Counted from the stretch's first letter, positions 42,528 to 52,060 are shown. The stretch: 64,000 bases of DNA from Paraclostridium tenue (GCF_015668515.1 NZ_JADPFO010000001.1:1080823-1144822); one strand, 5' to 3'. Notes: generated by a model not told the origin, from the letters alone. Numbers and translations are program-made.

Positions 42528-43199
42528 TTAATTTTTAGCTATTGCTTTTGTAAACTTTTCTGTTATAAGTTGTGGTCTTGTAATAGCTGAACCTACTACT
42601 GCTGAATATGCCCCTATACTTAATGCTTTAGCCAATTCTTCAGGAGTATTTATTCTTCCTTCTGCTATTATAGGTATATCTAGTTCTTTTACTAATTTTT
42701 CTATTAAATCAAAATCTGGTCCTTCTAATTTTTTTGTATATGGTGTGTATCCTGATAAAGTAGTTGATATACAGTCTACTCCATATTCATAAGCTTTAAT
42801 TGCTTCTTCATAATTTGATATATCTGCCATAACTAATACATTATTTGATTTTATGTAATTTATAAGTTCTTTTAGATTTTCATTATTTGGTCTATTTCTA
42901 TTTGTAGCATCTATTGCTATCATCTCACAGTTTGTATTTAGTAGTTCATCTATTTCTTTTTTTGTTGGTGTTATATATATTGGTGAGTCTTCATAATTTC
43001 TTTTTATAATCCCTATTACTGGTAAATTTGTTACTTTTTTTATTTCTATAATATCTTCTACTCCTTGTGCTCTTATAGCAACTGCACCTCCTATTTTAGC
43101 TGCATTTGCCATTTTACCCATTATGAAAGAACTATGTAGTGGTTCATCTTCTAGAGCTTGACAAGATACTATTAGTTTATCTTTTATAATATCTAGCAT
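42528..43199 (-). CDS. nanE: N-acetylmannosamine-6-phosphate 2-epimerase
   Basis: A 223-aa TIM-barrel epimerase. IVSCQALEDEPLHSS at the N-terminus is the NanE signature. GGAVAIRAQG and GIIKRNYEDSPIYITPT with the catalytic Lys follow, and the C-terminal IIAEGRINTPEELAKAL and AVVGSAITRP loops complete the barrel. It converts ManNAc-6-P to GlcNAc-6-P, feeding glycolysis through NagA and NagB, which are not in this window. It is the first gene of the nan operon, directly behind a recognisable promoter, with GGGTGGGAG before ATG 43199. Confidence 0.94.
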   Translation of the reverse strand: MLDIIKDKLIVSCQALEDEPLHSSFIMGKMANAAKIGGAVAIRAQGVEDIIEIKKVTNLPVIGIIKRNYEDSPIYITPTKKEIDELLNTNCEMIAIDATNRNRPNNENLKELINYIKSNNVLVMADISNYEEAIKAYEYGVDCISTTLSGYTPYTKKLEGPDFDLIEKLVKELDIPIIAEGRINTPEELAKALSIGAYSAVVGSAITRPQLITEKFTKAIAKN

Positions 43200-43248
43200 T
43201 TATTTTCTCCCACCCTTTATGAAATTTATTTTCTTTGTTTATATTTTT

Positions 43249-43277
43249 ATAATACACGAAAACGTTATCCATTGCAA
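43249..43277 (-). promoter_or_regulatory. Sigma-A promoter of the nan operon
   Basis: Minus strand: -35 TTGCAA (43272-43277), 17-bp spacer and -10 TATTAT (43249-43254), about 50 bases before nanE. It is the only good match in the 265-base gap upstream. Confidence 0.7.
43257..43271. promoter_or_regulatory. Candidate cre site in the nan promoter spacer
   Basis: CGAAAACGTTATCCA resembles the CcpA element (central AACGTT core with flanking AAA/TCC) and fills the promoter spacer, so catabolite repression of sialic acid use is likely. Confidence 0.55.
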
Positions 43278-43382
43278 TAAATTTTCATTTTATTTTTATA
43301 TATTTTTTTATTTTTATGGATTTTTTATAGAAAAAAAGAATGATTTGTCCTTATTTTGGTGTGTTTAATTTGAGATTTAATG

Positions 43383-43432
43383 ATATTCAGAAAATTTATT
43401 TCATAATTTTACCAAATAAATTTTCTGAATAT
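43383..43432 (-). terminator. 19-bp hairpin after the GT2 gene
   Basis: ATATTCAGAAAATTTATTT and its perfect complement with a 12-base loop, about 30 bases after the GT2 stop at 43465. The T-tract is weak, but it cleanly separates the glycan cluster from the nan operon. Confidence 0.65.
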
Positions 43433-43464
43433 GGTAATTTTATTTCATTTATATTTATTGACTT

Positions 43465-44898
43465 TTATTTTTTCTTATCTTTATTTATATAGTTAACTCT
43501 ATTTTGTTTTTTTCTACTTATTTTGCTCCATTGATTCTTTCTTTTTTTATAGCCTATAAAACCAGTTATTCTATACCAAGAACACAACTGCCTGTATCCA
43601 AAGCTTTCAAGTACCGCAAAAAGCATTAATTTTAGTAATGTAGCTAGACTTGGTATATGTTTAAACATATAATTTTCTAGAATTATTGATGTTATAGATA
43701 TTATAACACTATAAAAAATGTATACTATTAAGAAAACAACTAAAAACTCCATATTAAGAAGTCCCGCAAAATAAGATACAAGTATTAAAATCAACCCAAA
43801 TACATCTATAATACAAGAGAATAGTTCATACACTACAAAGTATAAAAAGGAAAATATACCGACTATCCCATACTTTGGATTTAAAAATATATATTTATGA
43901 TTTTTCAAACTTGTAATAAGTCCTATATGCCAACGCCTTCTTTGTCCGCTTAAATCCTTTAAGGTTTCTGGTACTTGTGACCAACATATAGCTTCATGTT
44001 CGTATTTTATATTGTAAGGTATTTGATTTTTTCTATAAAAAGAATGTAGTTTTACTACAAGGTCCATATCTTCTCCAACTGTATCTGTATCGTATCCTCC
44101 TATATTTAAAACTGAATTTTTCTTAAAAAGTCCAAAAGCTCCAGATATTATTAAATTCCCATTAAAACTATTGAACCAAACTCTAGTAGTCAAAAATACT
44201 CTATAGTATTCAATAGTTTGAAATATTGTAATAAATTTTTTTGGAGGTAATACTTTTATTATCTTACCTTTATCTAAAACAACTTGATTAGCAACCTTTA
44301 TATTTCCTCCAACAGCAATTGTCGTATCATCTTCCATAAATGGCATTACAATATTACTTAACGAATCGGTTTGAAGAATGGAGTCTGCATCTAGTGATGT
44401 AAATAGTGGATATTTAGATATATTGATGCCCATGTTTAGTGCATCAGCTTTACCTCCATTTTCTTTTTTTACTAATGTAAGCTTTATTTTATCGTTTATT
44501 GTACCTTCATATATATACTCTTCTTTTTTACATTTTACTAGAGTCCTTATAGGTCTTGGAACTCTTTTTAAATTAAAATCCTCTATTACAACTTTAGATG
44601 TATTATCCTTAGAACCATCATCTATTACTATTATTTCATATTCCGGGTAATCTAAATATGACAGTGATTTTATACAGTCAATGATCATCTTATCTTCATT
44701 GTATGCAGGTACTAGTATAGATACAGGTATATAGTTGTCATCACTTTTTAGAGATAGCTCATTTAAGTATTGTTTTCTACGTTTTTCTTCATTTAATTCT
44801 AATACAGCAAATATAGTAGATATGAAAAACAATATAGCATATATCAATACATAGTACATAAAAAACATATTCATATAGTCTATTATTAATTTTAACAT
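43465..44898 (-). CDS. Processive membrane GT2 glycosyltransferase
   Basis: A 477-aa family 2 glycosyltransferase of the BcsA/hyaluronan/PgaC processive type. One N-terminal membrane helix is followed by a cytoplasmic GT-A domain with DDGS (93-96), the metal-binding DAD (170-172), the catalytic ED (276-277) and the processivity motif QRRRW (319-323). Four or so C-terminal helices could form the polymer channel. No PilZ domain is fused. It is the last gene of the VTC-DUF4956-CotH-GH-HEAT-GT2 set; its start overlaps the HEAT gene by 7 bases, implying coupled translation. The polymer made is unknown. Confidence 0.88.
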   Translation of the reverse strand: MLKLIIDYMNMFFMYYVLIYAILFFISTIFAVLELNEEKRRKQYLNELSLKSDDNYIPVSILVPAYNEDKMIIDCIKSLSYLDYPEYEIIVIDDGSKDNTSKVVIEDFNLKRVPRPIRTLVKCKKEEYIYEGTINDKIKLTLVKKENGGKADALNMGINISKYPLFTSLDADSILQTDSLSNIVMPFMEDDTTIAVGGNIKVANQVVLDKGKIIKVLPPKKFITIFQTIEYYRVFLTTRVWFNSFNGNLIISGAFGLFKKNSVLNIGGYDTDTVGEDMDLVVKLHSFYRKNQIPYNIKYEHEAICWSQVPETLKDLSGQRRRWHIGLITSLKNHKYIFLNPKYGIVGIFSFLYFVVYELFSCIIDVFGLILILVSYFAGLLNMEFLVVFLIVYIFYSVIISITSIILENYMFKHIPSLATLLKLMLFAVLESFGYRQLCSWYRITGFIGYKKRKNQWSKISRKKQNRVNYINKDKKK

Positions 44899-46028
44899 TG
44901 ATATTCTACCTCTGCCTTTCCTGATCTTCTTAGATATTCATCATAAGATATCTTATTGTTTACAAACATGGCATAAAAAAGTATGTCTTTTACATATTCA
45001 TCACTTTCTAATAATAAATCATATATTAAGTTGTAATCAGCAAACCTAAGTATAGTCATCGCTGAATTATATCTTACATACCAGTCTTTATCGTTTATAC
45101 TTTTTACTAATGCATTTTTACTTTCTTCACATTTGTAATTTTTAAGAGCTGTTGCACAAACAGCTCTATATTCCCAGTCTTTACTGTTTAAAAGTTCTAT
45201 TATTTTATCTTTAGCTTTTTCATACTTTATACTAGAAAAATATCTTATTATACTTATATTTACTTCTTTGCTTATATATTTATCTAAATAATTTAGTAAT
45301 TTGTATTTAGCAAATTCGGTTTTATTATTTTTAAAATGATCCACGATTACCTTTTGTACATCTTCATTAAATGTTTCAAACTTGGATATTAAATATTTGT
45401 CTAAGGAGAACTTGTCATTCCCAAATTGATTTAATATATCTGTAAAAACTTTATTATTTGTATATTTACCTTCCTTAGAAATATACTCAATTGCACTTCC
45501 AAAGGTCTTTATATTTCCTATTTTAGCTATTGATTCTAAGGACAAAACTCTTAAATACATAGATTTAGTATTTAAGCAACTAAGTAAAAATTCACTTATT
45601 TCATAATTACTAATTCTATACTCTCCAAGAAGTTTAGCTAAATAAGCTTTTAGTGTTTTATCTTTTCTTTTGTACCTTTTGATACTTTTTATAATAATAT
45701 CTTCAAAGTTTTCCATGTATATTTTTGTGTATTTATGATTTTCTTTATCTTTATTAAATTCCTCTAAGGTATCATTAAAAACTCTATTGTAAGATTTTTT
45801 GTTTAATTTTTCTCTAATATAAGCTATATCCATTTTAGATATAGCTTCATTAGATTTTACATAATTTAGTTGTTTTAAAACCTCAGCTTTAAATGCTGGT
45901 CTTATTTTTTCTAACTTTTTATTAAATCTGAGATTAATCCTATTTTTCACTATCATATACATAATAGAACAGAAACTTATATACATGAAAAAGCTTAATA
46001 TTATATATATATTAGCTATATTTTTCAT
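44892..46028 (-). CDS. Membrane-anchored HEAT-repeat protein
   Basis: A 378-aa protein with an N-terminal membrane helix (IYIILSFFMYISFCSIMYMI) and a cytoplasmic helical solenoid. From about residue 140 on, repeated helix pairs such as VLSLESIAKIGNIKTFG, WEYRAVCATALKNYKC and WYVRYNSAMTILRFADY are HEAT/PBS-lyase-like repeats, which serve as protein scaffolds. It is immediately upstream of and overlapping the GT2 synthase, so it probably assembles with or regulates it, as accessory subunits do in cellulose or PNAG machines. The specific family is unrecognised. Confidence 0.78.
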   Translation of the reverse strand: MKNIANIYIILSFFMYISFCSIMYMIVKNRINLRFNKKLEKIRPAFKAEVLKQLNYVKSNEAISKMDIAYIREKLNKKSYNRVFNDTLEEFNKDKENHKYTKIYMENFEDIIIKSIKRYKRKDKTLKAYLAKLLGEYRISNYEISEFLLSCLNTKSMYLRVLSLESIAKIGNIKTFGSAIEYISKEGKYTNNKVFTDILNQFGNDKFSLDKYLISKFETFNEDVQKVIVDHFKNNKTEFAKYKLLNYLDKYISKEVNISIIRYFSSIKYEKAKDKIIELLNSKDWEYRAVCATALKNYKCEESKNALVKSINDKDWYVRYNSAMTILRFADYNLIYDLLLESDEYVKDILFYAMFVNNKISYDEYLRRSGKAEVEYQC

Positions 46029-46041
46029 AATATTTCCCTCT

Positions 46042-48144
46042 TTATTTTTTATTTAACTCATCTTTTACTATATAGTAAGATTGTTTTAATCTCTCATGGT
46101 ATTTAGGCATCATCCATCCATCTAAATTATAAGTTACACTATTTAATCTACTTAATGTTTTCTCTTCTTCTTTTAGTGTAACTCCAACCTTTATATCATC
46201 TATCTTTAAAGGCTTGGTTTTAAATTCTTTGTAAAAATCATCTTCTATTTGTTTAGTTGAAGGATCCATAAAATTTAAAAGCCCCCATGGTATACGAACT
46301 TCTACATAGTTATCTCCTATATAATAATCCGCAACCGAGTTAAAGTCTTTGCTATTTGGATTTGCGTTTCCTTTAACTAGTTTTCCAGTTTCATAAGTTA
46401 ATTTTTCTTGTGTTTGTTTTAAAGACTCAACATACATTTTAGGTCTTGTTGCTATAAATATAGGTGAAAAATAATCCATATTTGGCGTATGATCCATTAA
46501 GTCCGGTCTTTGTTCATATAAAGTTTTATTTTCATAAAAATTAAATCCATTATAATATTCATGAACTGCCACCATGGAATTATTTAAATCATTTATTCTT
46601 ATAATAAAATCTACAGGATTATTAAAGTTTAAGTTATACTGTGTACTTTTAGTTGATCCTGATTTAGGTGTTGCATCTAAGTCTATATATATATCATCTT
46701 TTTTTAAGTCTATTTTATTTTTTGATTTAACCATGAAATATAAATATTTTTCATCACTTTTTAAAGATAAGCTTAAATCATTGTTTTTACTTACAACATC
46801 TTTTTCTTCCCAATCATTTAAACTATCATCTGGATAAGGTGTAGTTTTTAACTTCCCTGGTTCAAATGTCATAAGCCCAAAGTTTTGGCTATAAGTTTGT
46901 GCATCACTCCAGTAAGCTGATCTATCTAATATCTTAGAATCTCTTGTGTTCCATGATGATGCATACCAACTATCTTGAAACTCAAATATAAAACAACCCG
47001 CTATCCCTGATGATTTTATAGCTTTATATACTTCTACCAAAGCTTCCCCTTGTTCCTTTTCAGTTATATAGCCTTTATTTATATCCTTATTAAAATCTCC
47101 TCCAGATCTACTAGAAGGTATTCCAAATTCGCCTATTATTACAGGTATTTTATGATAATCTCTTATCTTTTTAAAATACTCACCAATATTATCTTGATAT
47201 TCTTTTACATCTGTGTATGATGGATATATATTGTAAGTAGCTATTACACCAGTTTTTAATGATCTTTTAGATTTTATATTCTCAACATTAAAATAATCTT
47301 TTATACCATGATCTGTAGTGTCTTTAGTTGATAATATACTTTTATTAATACTATTTGTACTACTACTTGATATATAATGGGCAGCTGATCCTATAAAACT
47401 TATTAAACTTTGCTTTTTATAAGTTTTAAATTCATAGCTTACTGCATAATCTCCCATTTTTGCCATATAAGATTCAAATGAGGATGCCTTATAATTTGTA
47501 TATAAATATTTACCGTTATATGGAACCTTCTTATTCATAAGTTCTGTGTATATTAAGTCATGCTTTGCAAACTCTATACCTAAGGTATATCCTATTACAT
47601 ACTTTGAAACATCAGTTGTATATCCTTGAAATATATCTTGTTTATTAAGGTTATATGGATTTCCATGTACAGAATCTATAACAGTCTTTATATTATCTTT
47701 AAAAGATACTTTTATTTTTTTACCTTGAGGGTCTTGTCCGTTTTTTAGTAAAGTTTCATTAAAGTATATACCTTGCATTAAATATATAGGAGTTTCTTTA
47801 TCTTTGTTAAACTCTTCTAAAGCACTATAAAAGTTTTCATTCATTAAATTTGGAACCTTTATACAGTTTGCTCCCATATCATAGATATCTTTTATCCATC
47901 TTTTATATTCTTCTTCAGCTACTTTATTTTCATTTGGAAACGCTCCGGGTTTAGTTGAGTTTAAATCTACTCCTACTATTTCTAACTTTTCCCACTCATT
48001 ATTTTTAACTATATAGATATCTTTTCCTTGGGTCTTAGTAAAGTAGGTGTTATCATCTGGTGTAGATTTATTTGAAATACTATTTCCTATTGAATTTATA
48101 ATTAATATAAATATTACTATACAAATAGCTAAAAATCTCTTCAT
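46042..48144 (-). CDS. Secreted glycoside-hydrolase-like protein with C-terminal beta domain
   Basis: A 700-aa exported protein beginning with a signal peptide (FLAICIVIFILIINSIGNS). Residues about 40-420 look like a clan-A (beta/alpha)8 hydrolase: VGVDLNSTKPGAFP at the start, YDMGANCIKVPN, and a probable nucleophile Glu in VIIGEFGIPSSRSGG, near a GCFIFEFQDSWYASSW segment at the barrel end. From about 430 on is a beta-rich, carbohydrate-binding-like domain (KDDIYIDLDATPKSGS). Within a polymer synthesis cluster it may trim or release the polymer, analogous to BcsZ. The substrate is unknown and the family number is not assigned. Confidence 0.75.
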   Translation of the reverse strand: MKRFLAICIVIFILIINSIGNSISNKSTPDDNTYFTKTQGKDIYIVKNNEWEKLEIVGVDLNSTKPGAFPNENKVAEEEYKRWIKDIYDMGANCIKVPNLMNENFYSALEEFNKDKETPIYLMQGIYFNETLLKNGQDPQGKKIKVSFKDNIKTVIDSVHGNPYNLNKQDIFQGYTTDVSKYVIGYTLGIEFAKHDLIYTELMNKKVPYNGKYLYTNYKASSFESYMAKMGDYAVSYEFKTYKKQSLISFIGSAAHYISSSSTNSINKSILSTKDTTDHGIKDYFNVENIKSKRSLKTGVIATYNIYPSYTDVKEYQDNIGEYFKKIRDYHKIPVIIGEFGIPSSRSGGDFNKDINKGYITEKEQGEALVEVYKAIKSSGIAGCFIFEFQDSWYASSWNTRDSKILDRSAYWSDAQTYSQNFGLMTFEPGKLKTTPYPDDSLNDWEEKDVVSKNNDLSLSLKSDEKYLYFMVKSKNKIDLKKDDIYIDLDATPKSGSTKSTQYNLNFNNPVDFIIRINDLNNSMVAVHEYYNGFNFYENKTLYEQRPDLMDHTPNMDYFSPIFIATRPKMYVESLKQTQEKLTYETGKLVKGNANPNSKDFNSVADYYIGDNYVEVRIPWGLLNFMDPSTKQIEDDFYKEFKTKPLKIDDIKVGVTLKEEEKTLSRLNSVTYNLDGWMMPKYHERLKQSYYIVKDELNKK

Positions 48145-48159
48145 ATCATTTCACTCCTA

Positions 48160-49659
48160 TTAACTTGCCCATTTACTAAGACTATCTATATTTTGATCCA
48201 TCCACTTGCCTCTATTTATAATAAATTTTTTCATTAAATCTATTTCTTTATCATAAGATTTAGCTTTACCGTGGGTAGATTTTATTAAGTGTTTATTTTT
48301 TTCAAGGAAGTCTTTGTATTTACTACTATCAGAAGAATATTCTCTTGATATCGACTCATTTTCTTCAAATACCGAAGCTTGATTAGCTAGGCTTATAGGC
48401 CATTTACTAAAGTTTCTATCAACTGAATCTCCTAATATATTTGTAGCTTTATCTATTTCTTCTATTAAGTATTTATCACTTAAGTAAGTTTTTCTTAATT
48501 CCTTATATCTTCTAACTACTTTGTCAGCAAACTTTTTATCTTCCATTAATTTATCAAACCAAGGTCTTTGATTCATAAAAAAGCCTTCGTATTCAAATGG
48601 ATCACCAATATCTTCTGTATGGTTTCCTAGTGATTGGTTAAAGTCCCATACTGGTCCTGCTTTCATTTTGTCATTGTAATCCTTATAAAAATAAGTACTA
48701 TATATTCCTGCATCTGTATTTTTGAAAAACTCATTTATAATGTAAAAGTCTACGAATGAATTTGTATCAATATATTTTTCATATCCTACAAGTGGGTCAT
48801 TAAACTTATCTGAGTAAAGCATTCTTTCAAATTCATTTATATAGTTTTGAATATATTCATATTTTTTAGGTGTTAAATCCTTTTTAGGATATTCTATATT
48901 AATACCATTATTGTAGATATATGTTTCTTTTCCATATGTGTCTATTGGTATATCTCCAGGTTTTTGTCTATCTTTTGCAAGTATAAAGCTTGTTTCATCT
49001 CTATTTTCTAATGTTTTAGTTATATCTACTCTATCTTCTCCCCTGTTGATTTTTTCAATCATCATATAAACACCTTGGTAGTCTTCTTTTTTTATATTAT
49101 TACTACCATCATCTAATACAAATACTTCACAAAATCTTACCTTAGGGGCATATCCCATTATATGACTTGAAGCATTTAAGGTTATATAATTTCTCATAAG
49201 CGATTTATCTGCAAAAGGTGCATTTAAAACCCAACTAGCATCTTTTGGCATTCCTAAAATACTTTCTTCTTTTTCTTTGCCTTTTTTATTTAAAAGTTTT
49301 ATACTAAACTGCTTTTTAGGATACTTACTAGTACTGTTTCCCCTTACTTTAAAGCTAGCATAACTTACAGTTTGAGGTTCCATTTTTAAATTATTTAACC
49401 CATTTTTATTATCATATATTTGAATCTTTCCAGTAGTTTCTTCACCTTTTTTAATAGTATTTTTATTTGTATCTATAACTACTATTGGAAGATTATAATT
49501 TTTATTTAGTAAGTTGCCTTCGTAGTAATTTGTAAGTGGATTTACTTTTTTATGTTCTTTTTTTAATAATTCTTTTTGGTTGCTTGAATACGCTACAACT
49601 ACTAATGCTAAAAATAAAAACATAACTGCTACAAGACTTCTAAATATATCTTTTATCAT
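48160..49659 (-). CDS. CotH-family kinase-like protein
   Basis: A 499-aa membrane-anchored CotH-family protein. After an N-terminal helix (SLVAVMFLFLALVVVAYSS) come the CotH blocks: FKVRGNSTSKYPKKQFSIKL, SWVLNAPFADKSLMRNY, GVYMMIEKINRG, a DxFILAKDR-like ATP-site segment, and the metal-binding KAGPVWDFNQSLGN. CotH is an atypical protein kinase that phosphorylates spore coat proteins in Bacillus. This homologue is extracytoplasmic and sits in a glycan cluster, so its target may be a surface protein or the polymer. It is 11 bases from DUF4956 and 15 from the GH gene. Confidence 0.88.
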   Translation of the reverse strand: MIKDIFRSLVAVMFLFLALVVVAYSSNQKELLKKEHKKVNPLTNYYEGNLLNKNYNLPIVVIDTNKNTIKKGEETTGKIQIYDNKNGLNNLKMEPQTVSYASFKVRGNSTSKYPKKQFSIKLLNKKGKEKEESILGMPKDASWVLNAPFADKSLMRNYITLNASSHIMGYAPKVRFCEVFVLDDGSNNIKKEDYQGVYMMIEKINRGEDRVDITKTLENRDETSFILAKDRQKPGDIPIDTYGKETYIYNNGINIEYPKKDLTPKKYEYIQNYINEFERMLYSDKFNDPLVGYEKYIDTNSFVDFYIINEFFKNTDAGIYSTYFYKDYNDKMKAGPVWDFNQSLGNHTEDIGDPFEYEGFFMNQRPWFDKLMEDKKFADKVVRRYKELRKTYLSDKYLIEEIDKATNILGDSVDRNFSKWPISLANQASVFEENESISREYSSDSSKYKDFLEKNKHLIKSTHGKAKSYDKEIDLMKKFIINRGKWMDQNIDSLSKWAS

Positions 49660-49669
49660 AAAGTATCAC

Positions 49670-50338
49670 CTAACCTATAGTTTCTCCGTTTTGTGCTACT
49701 ATGTTTACCGTATTTACACCTTCTATGTTGTATAAGTCATTTATTATATTTTTATCTTGATTGTTTTTTATTTTTATTTGATAAATTATTTCCATATTAT
49801 TTCCTACAGAGTTTTTAGCTCTTAATTGACTTCCTTTAAAAGAGCTAAATACACATCTCATTATCTCTTCTTCTTTATCTCTTAATCCCCTTATAATAAG
49901 AATATATCTATCTTCTTTTCCAAATCCACTAAAGCTAAACATAAGAAGTACGAAGAATAAAAATAGCGAACCAACTATTGCTATCATATAGTTTGCACTA
50001 CCTACACTAAGCCCTATTACTATACACCAAAATATATATCCAGTATCCCTTGGGTCTTTTATAGCTGTTCTAAAACGAACTATGGATAAAGCCCCAACCA
50101 TACCTAAAGATAGTGCTATGTCACTACCTATAACTATCATAACCATTGTAGTTACTAGTGTTATCATAACTAATGATACGTTAAATTTTCTGTTATACAT
50201 TACTCCACTAAAAGTTATTTTATATGTCCAAAATACTACCATAGATAGTATTAGTGCTATAAACATTGTTTCTACTGCACTACTTGCAGTTATAGTCCCA
50301 CTTTGGGATGTTAAATATTTATATAATGTTTCTTTCAT
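49670..50338 (-). CDS. DUF4956-family membrane protein
   Basis: A 222-aa protein with about four membrane segments in the first 145 residues, containing the DUF4956 hallmark LSIVRFRTAIKDPRDTGYIFW. A soluble C-terminal alpha/beta tail (RYILIIRGLRDKEEEIMRCVF...) of about 75 residues follows. DUF4956 proteins recurrently neighbour VTC-domain genes; the biochemical role is unknown. ATG 50338 follows AAGGAAGTGAC. It is the second gene of the cluster. Confidence 0.88.
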   Translation of the reverse strand: MKETLYKYLTSQSGTITASSAVETMFIALILSMVVFWTYKITFSGVMYNRKFNVSLVMITLVTTMVMIVIGSDIALSLGMVGALSIVRFRTAIKDPRDTGYIFWCIVIGLSVGSANYMIAIVGSLFLFFVLLMFSFSGFGKEDRYILIIRGLRDKEEEIMRCVFSSFKGSQLRAKNSVGNNMEIIYQIKIKNNQDKNIINDLYNIEGVNTVNIVAQNGETIG

Positions 50339-50350
50339 TCTGTCACTTCC

Positions 50351-51043
50351 TTATAACATATAATTTTCAAAGAATCGTCTTGAACTACAATACTTACTAA
50401 GAGATTGATTAGTTGTATCAAGTCCAGTTAAAGCTTGTGATATCCAACAAAATAGCTCTCCATCAAATTTAACCTCAAGTAGTGCATTGTAGTAATCAAC
50501 TATTGGACTCATTACTACATCTTCACTAAACATATCAAAATCAAATTCATTAGATTTTATATCACTATCTAAAGTAACTCTTATATTGTTTTCATTGTGT
50601 ATATAAGCTCTTCTTGTGTAATCTACAAGTACTACTGGCTGATATTGGCCTATAGTCATAATATTATAAGCTGATTTAGCTGTATCATTATCATATTTAA
50701 GCAATACGCTGTAATCTTTGTTTATAAGTGCTATAGCATCTTCTTTAGTTATTGTAGTAGTTTCTTTTCTTTGATTTATATTCATTTTTCTTTTTATTTC
50801 AAGTTTTACTGAATTTGTTTTAGTATCATATATCCTTAGACGAATTTTCTTTCTTATTTCTTCTCCGTTCATCTTCGCAAAATAATCATCATTATCAATA
50901 CTATCAAAATATAAGCTTCTTATTCTATATCCGTATTCTTTATTGTTAGGGTCAGGGGTCAATACGTTTTTGAACAATTCGTTTACTTTATAATAATCCA
51001 TTTCACCTATTGGATATTTAAGTTCTCTTCTGTTAACTATCAA
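50351..51043 (-). CDS. VTC-domain protein (polyphosphate polymerase-like)
   Basis: A 230-aa VTC-domain protein. R/K-rich tunnel motifs are visible: NRRELKYPI, YRIRSLYFDSIDNDDYFAKMNGEEIRKKIRLRIY, VKLEIKRKM and VVLVDYTRRAYI, ending in YNALLEVKFDGEL with acidic metal ligands. In yeast VTC4 this TTM fold makes polyphosphate from ATP. In bacteria such stand-alone domains lie next to DUF4956 and CotH genes. The start is TTG 51043, with AGGAGGG well spaced upstream; no ATG fits. It is the first gene of the six-gene set. Whether it makes polyphosphate or binds a nucleotide or phosphate signal is open. Confidence 0.85.
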   Translation of the reverse strand: MIVNRRELKYPIGEMDYYKVNELFKNVLTPDPNNKEYGYRIRSLYFDSIDNDDYFAKMNGEEIRKKIRLRIYDTKTNSVKLEIKRKMNINQRKETTTITKEDAIALINKDYSVLLKYDNDTAKSAYNIMTIGQYQPVVLVDYTRRAYIHNENNIRVTLDSDIKSNEFDFDMFSEDVVMSPIVDYYNALLEVKFDGELFCWISQALTGLDTTNQSLSKYCSSRRFFENYML

Positions 51044-51165
51044 TATATTACCCTCCTTTTTTAGTGATTATATTTTTACAAAATATATATATATATATAT
51101 TTTAGCACAATTGTCATTTAAATTTCGACAGTTTCAGACATTTAGCAATATATTACCATATAAAA

Positions 51166-51214
51166 AAAGATATACCATAATTAACAAATTTATTGTTATG
51201 TGTGGTATATCTTT
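51166..51214 (-). terminator. Terminator of the EFR1-like gene
   Basis: AAAGATATACCA / TGGTATATCTTT stem with an internal AACA/TGTT-rich inner loop, just after the stop at 51237 on the minus strand. Confidence 0.75.
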
Positions 51215-51236
51215 ATATTTCATTTCATTTATAAAT

Positions 51237-52013
51237 TTATCTTTTTATATATTGTTCTATCTTATATGGAATAAAAGGTTTTTTACCATATAAAATTGCA
51301 TTTGTAGGACATCTGTGAATACATTTTTCACACCCTATACATTTATTAAAAAACTCTATTTTTTTATTATTCATATATATGTTTTTAGTTGGACATTCAT
51401 TTTCACATATCTTACAGTTTATGCATTTTTTTTCATCTACTGAAAAGTTTCTCTTTGCATATTTTCTAGCATAAATTAAAAATCCATCATATACCATTTT
51501 AAAGGCAATTGTGCTTTTTTTATAATTTATATCGCTTCTTTTGTCATTTATAAAATCTTTTACTATTTCATCTACTCTATTTGGAGCTAATTTTAATACA
51601 TTTAAAATTTCTTCATCTTTTTCCCTTTTAAAAAATCTATGGTAATAATTATTTGGCATTTTTATAGATGTATTTATAACTACATCTAAGCCTTTTTTCT
51701 TAAGTAATTTAGCTAAGTATATTCTACTTGGACTATGCTTATCCCCTGCTAATGTGTGATATACTATACATTTTTTAGGTTCATTGGGAATATTTTTTAT
51801 TACCCAATCTGTAAGTATTTTAGGTACCATTTCAGCGTGAATTGGTCCTCCAAATATGTAAAAATCATATTCTTTATTGAGCTTTTCTGTCTTTTGTATA
51901 TCTATAATTTCTATATTTATATTTTCTTTGTTGAATCTTTCTTTAAAAAGCTTAGCTACATACTTTGTGTTTCCTGTTCCTGAAAAAAATATAACAGCTC
52001 CATTTTTTAGCAT
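51237..52013 (-). CDS. EFR1-family flavodoxin-ferredoxin protein
   Basis: A 258-aa protein joining an N-terminal flavodoxin-like domain (VIFFSGTGNTKYVAKL, FMN phosphate loop; FGGPIHAEMVP) to a C-terminal two-cluster ferredoxin (CINCKICENECPT and CIGCEKCIHRCPT). The layout is the 'EFR1 family ferrodoxin' of Firmicutes. It presumably shuttles electrons between reduced ferredoxin and FMN; the partner is unknown. ATG 52013 follows GGAAGTGAT. Not linked to the hydrogenase genes 20 kb away. Confidence 0.87.
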   Translation of the reverse strand: MLKNGAVIFFSGTGNTKYVAKLFKERFNKENINIEIIDIQKTEKLNKEYDFYIFGGPIHAEMVPKILTDWVIKNIPNEPKKCIVYHTLAGDKHSPSRIYLAKLLKKKGLDVVINTSIKMPNNYYHRFFKREKDEEILNVLKLAPNRVDEIVKDFINDKRSDINYKKSTIAFKMVYDGFLIYARKYAKRNFSVDEKKCINCKICENECPTKNIYMNNKKIEFFNKCIGCEKCIHRCPTNAILYGKKPFIPYKIEQYIKR

Positions 52014-52060
52014 TTTATCACTTCCTATTTATTTTAAATACTATTTTATTAATTTAAGTA

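Noticed and set aside
51044-51165. Possible c-di-GMP (GEMM) riboswitch in front of the VTC cluster
   Set aside because: I looked because surface polymers are often c-di-GMP controlled, but the leader shows only an AT dinucleotide run near 51083-51100 and no GEMM core or other aptamer sequence.
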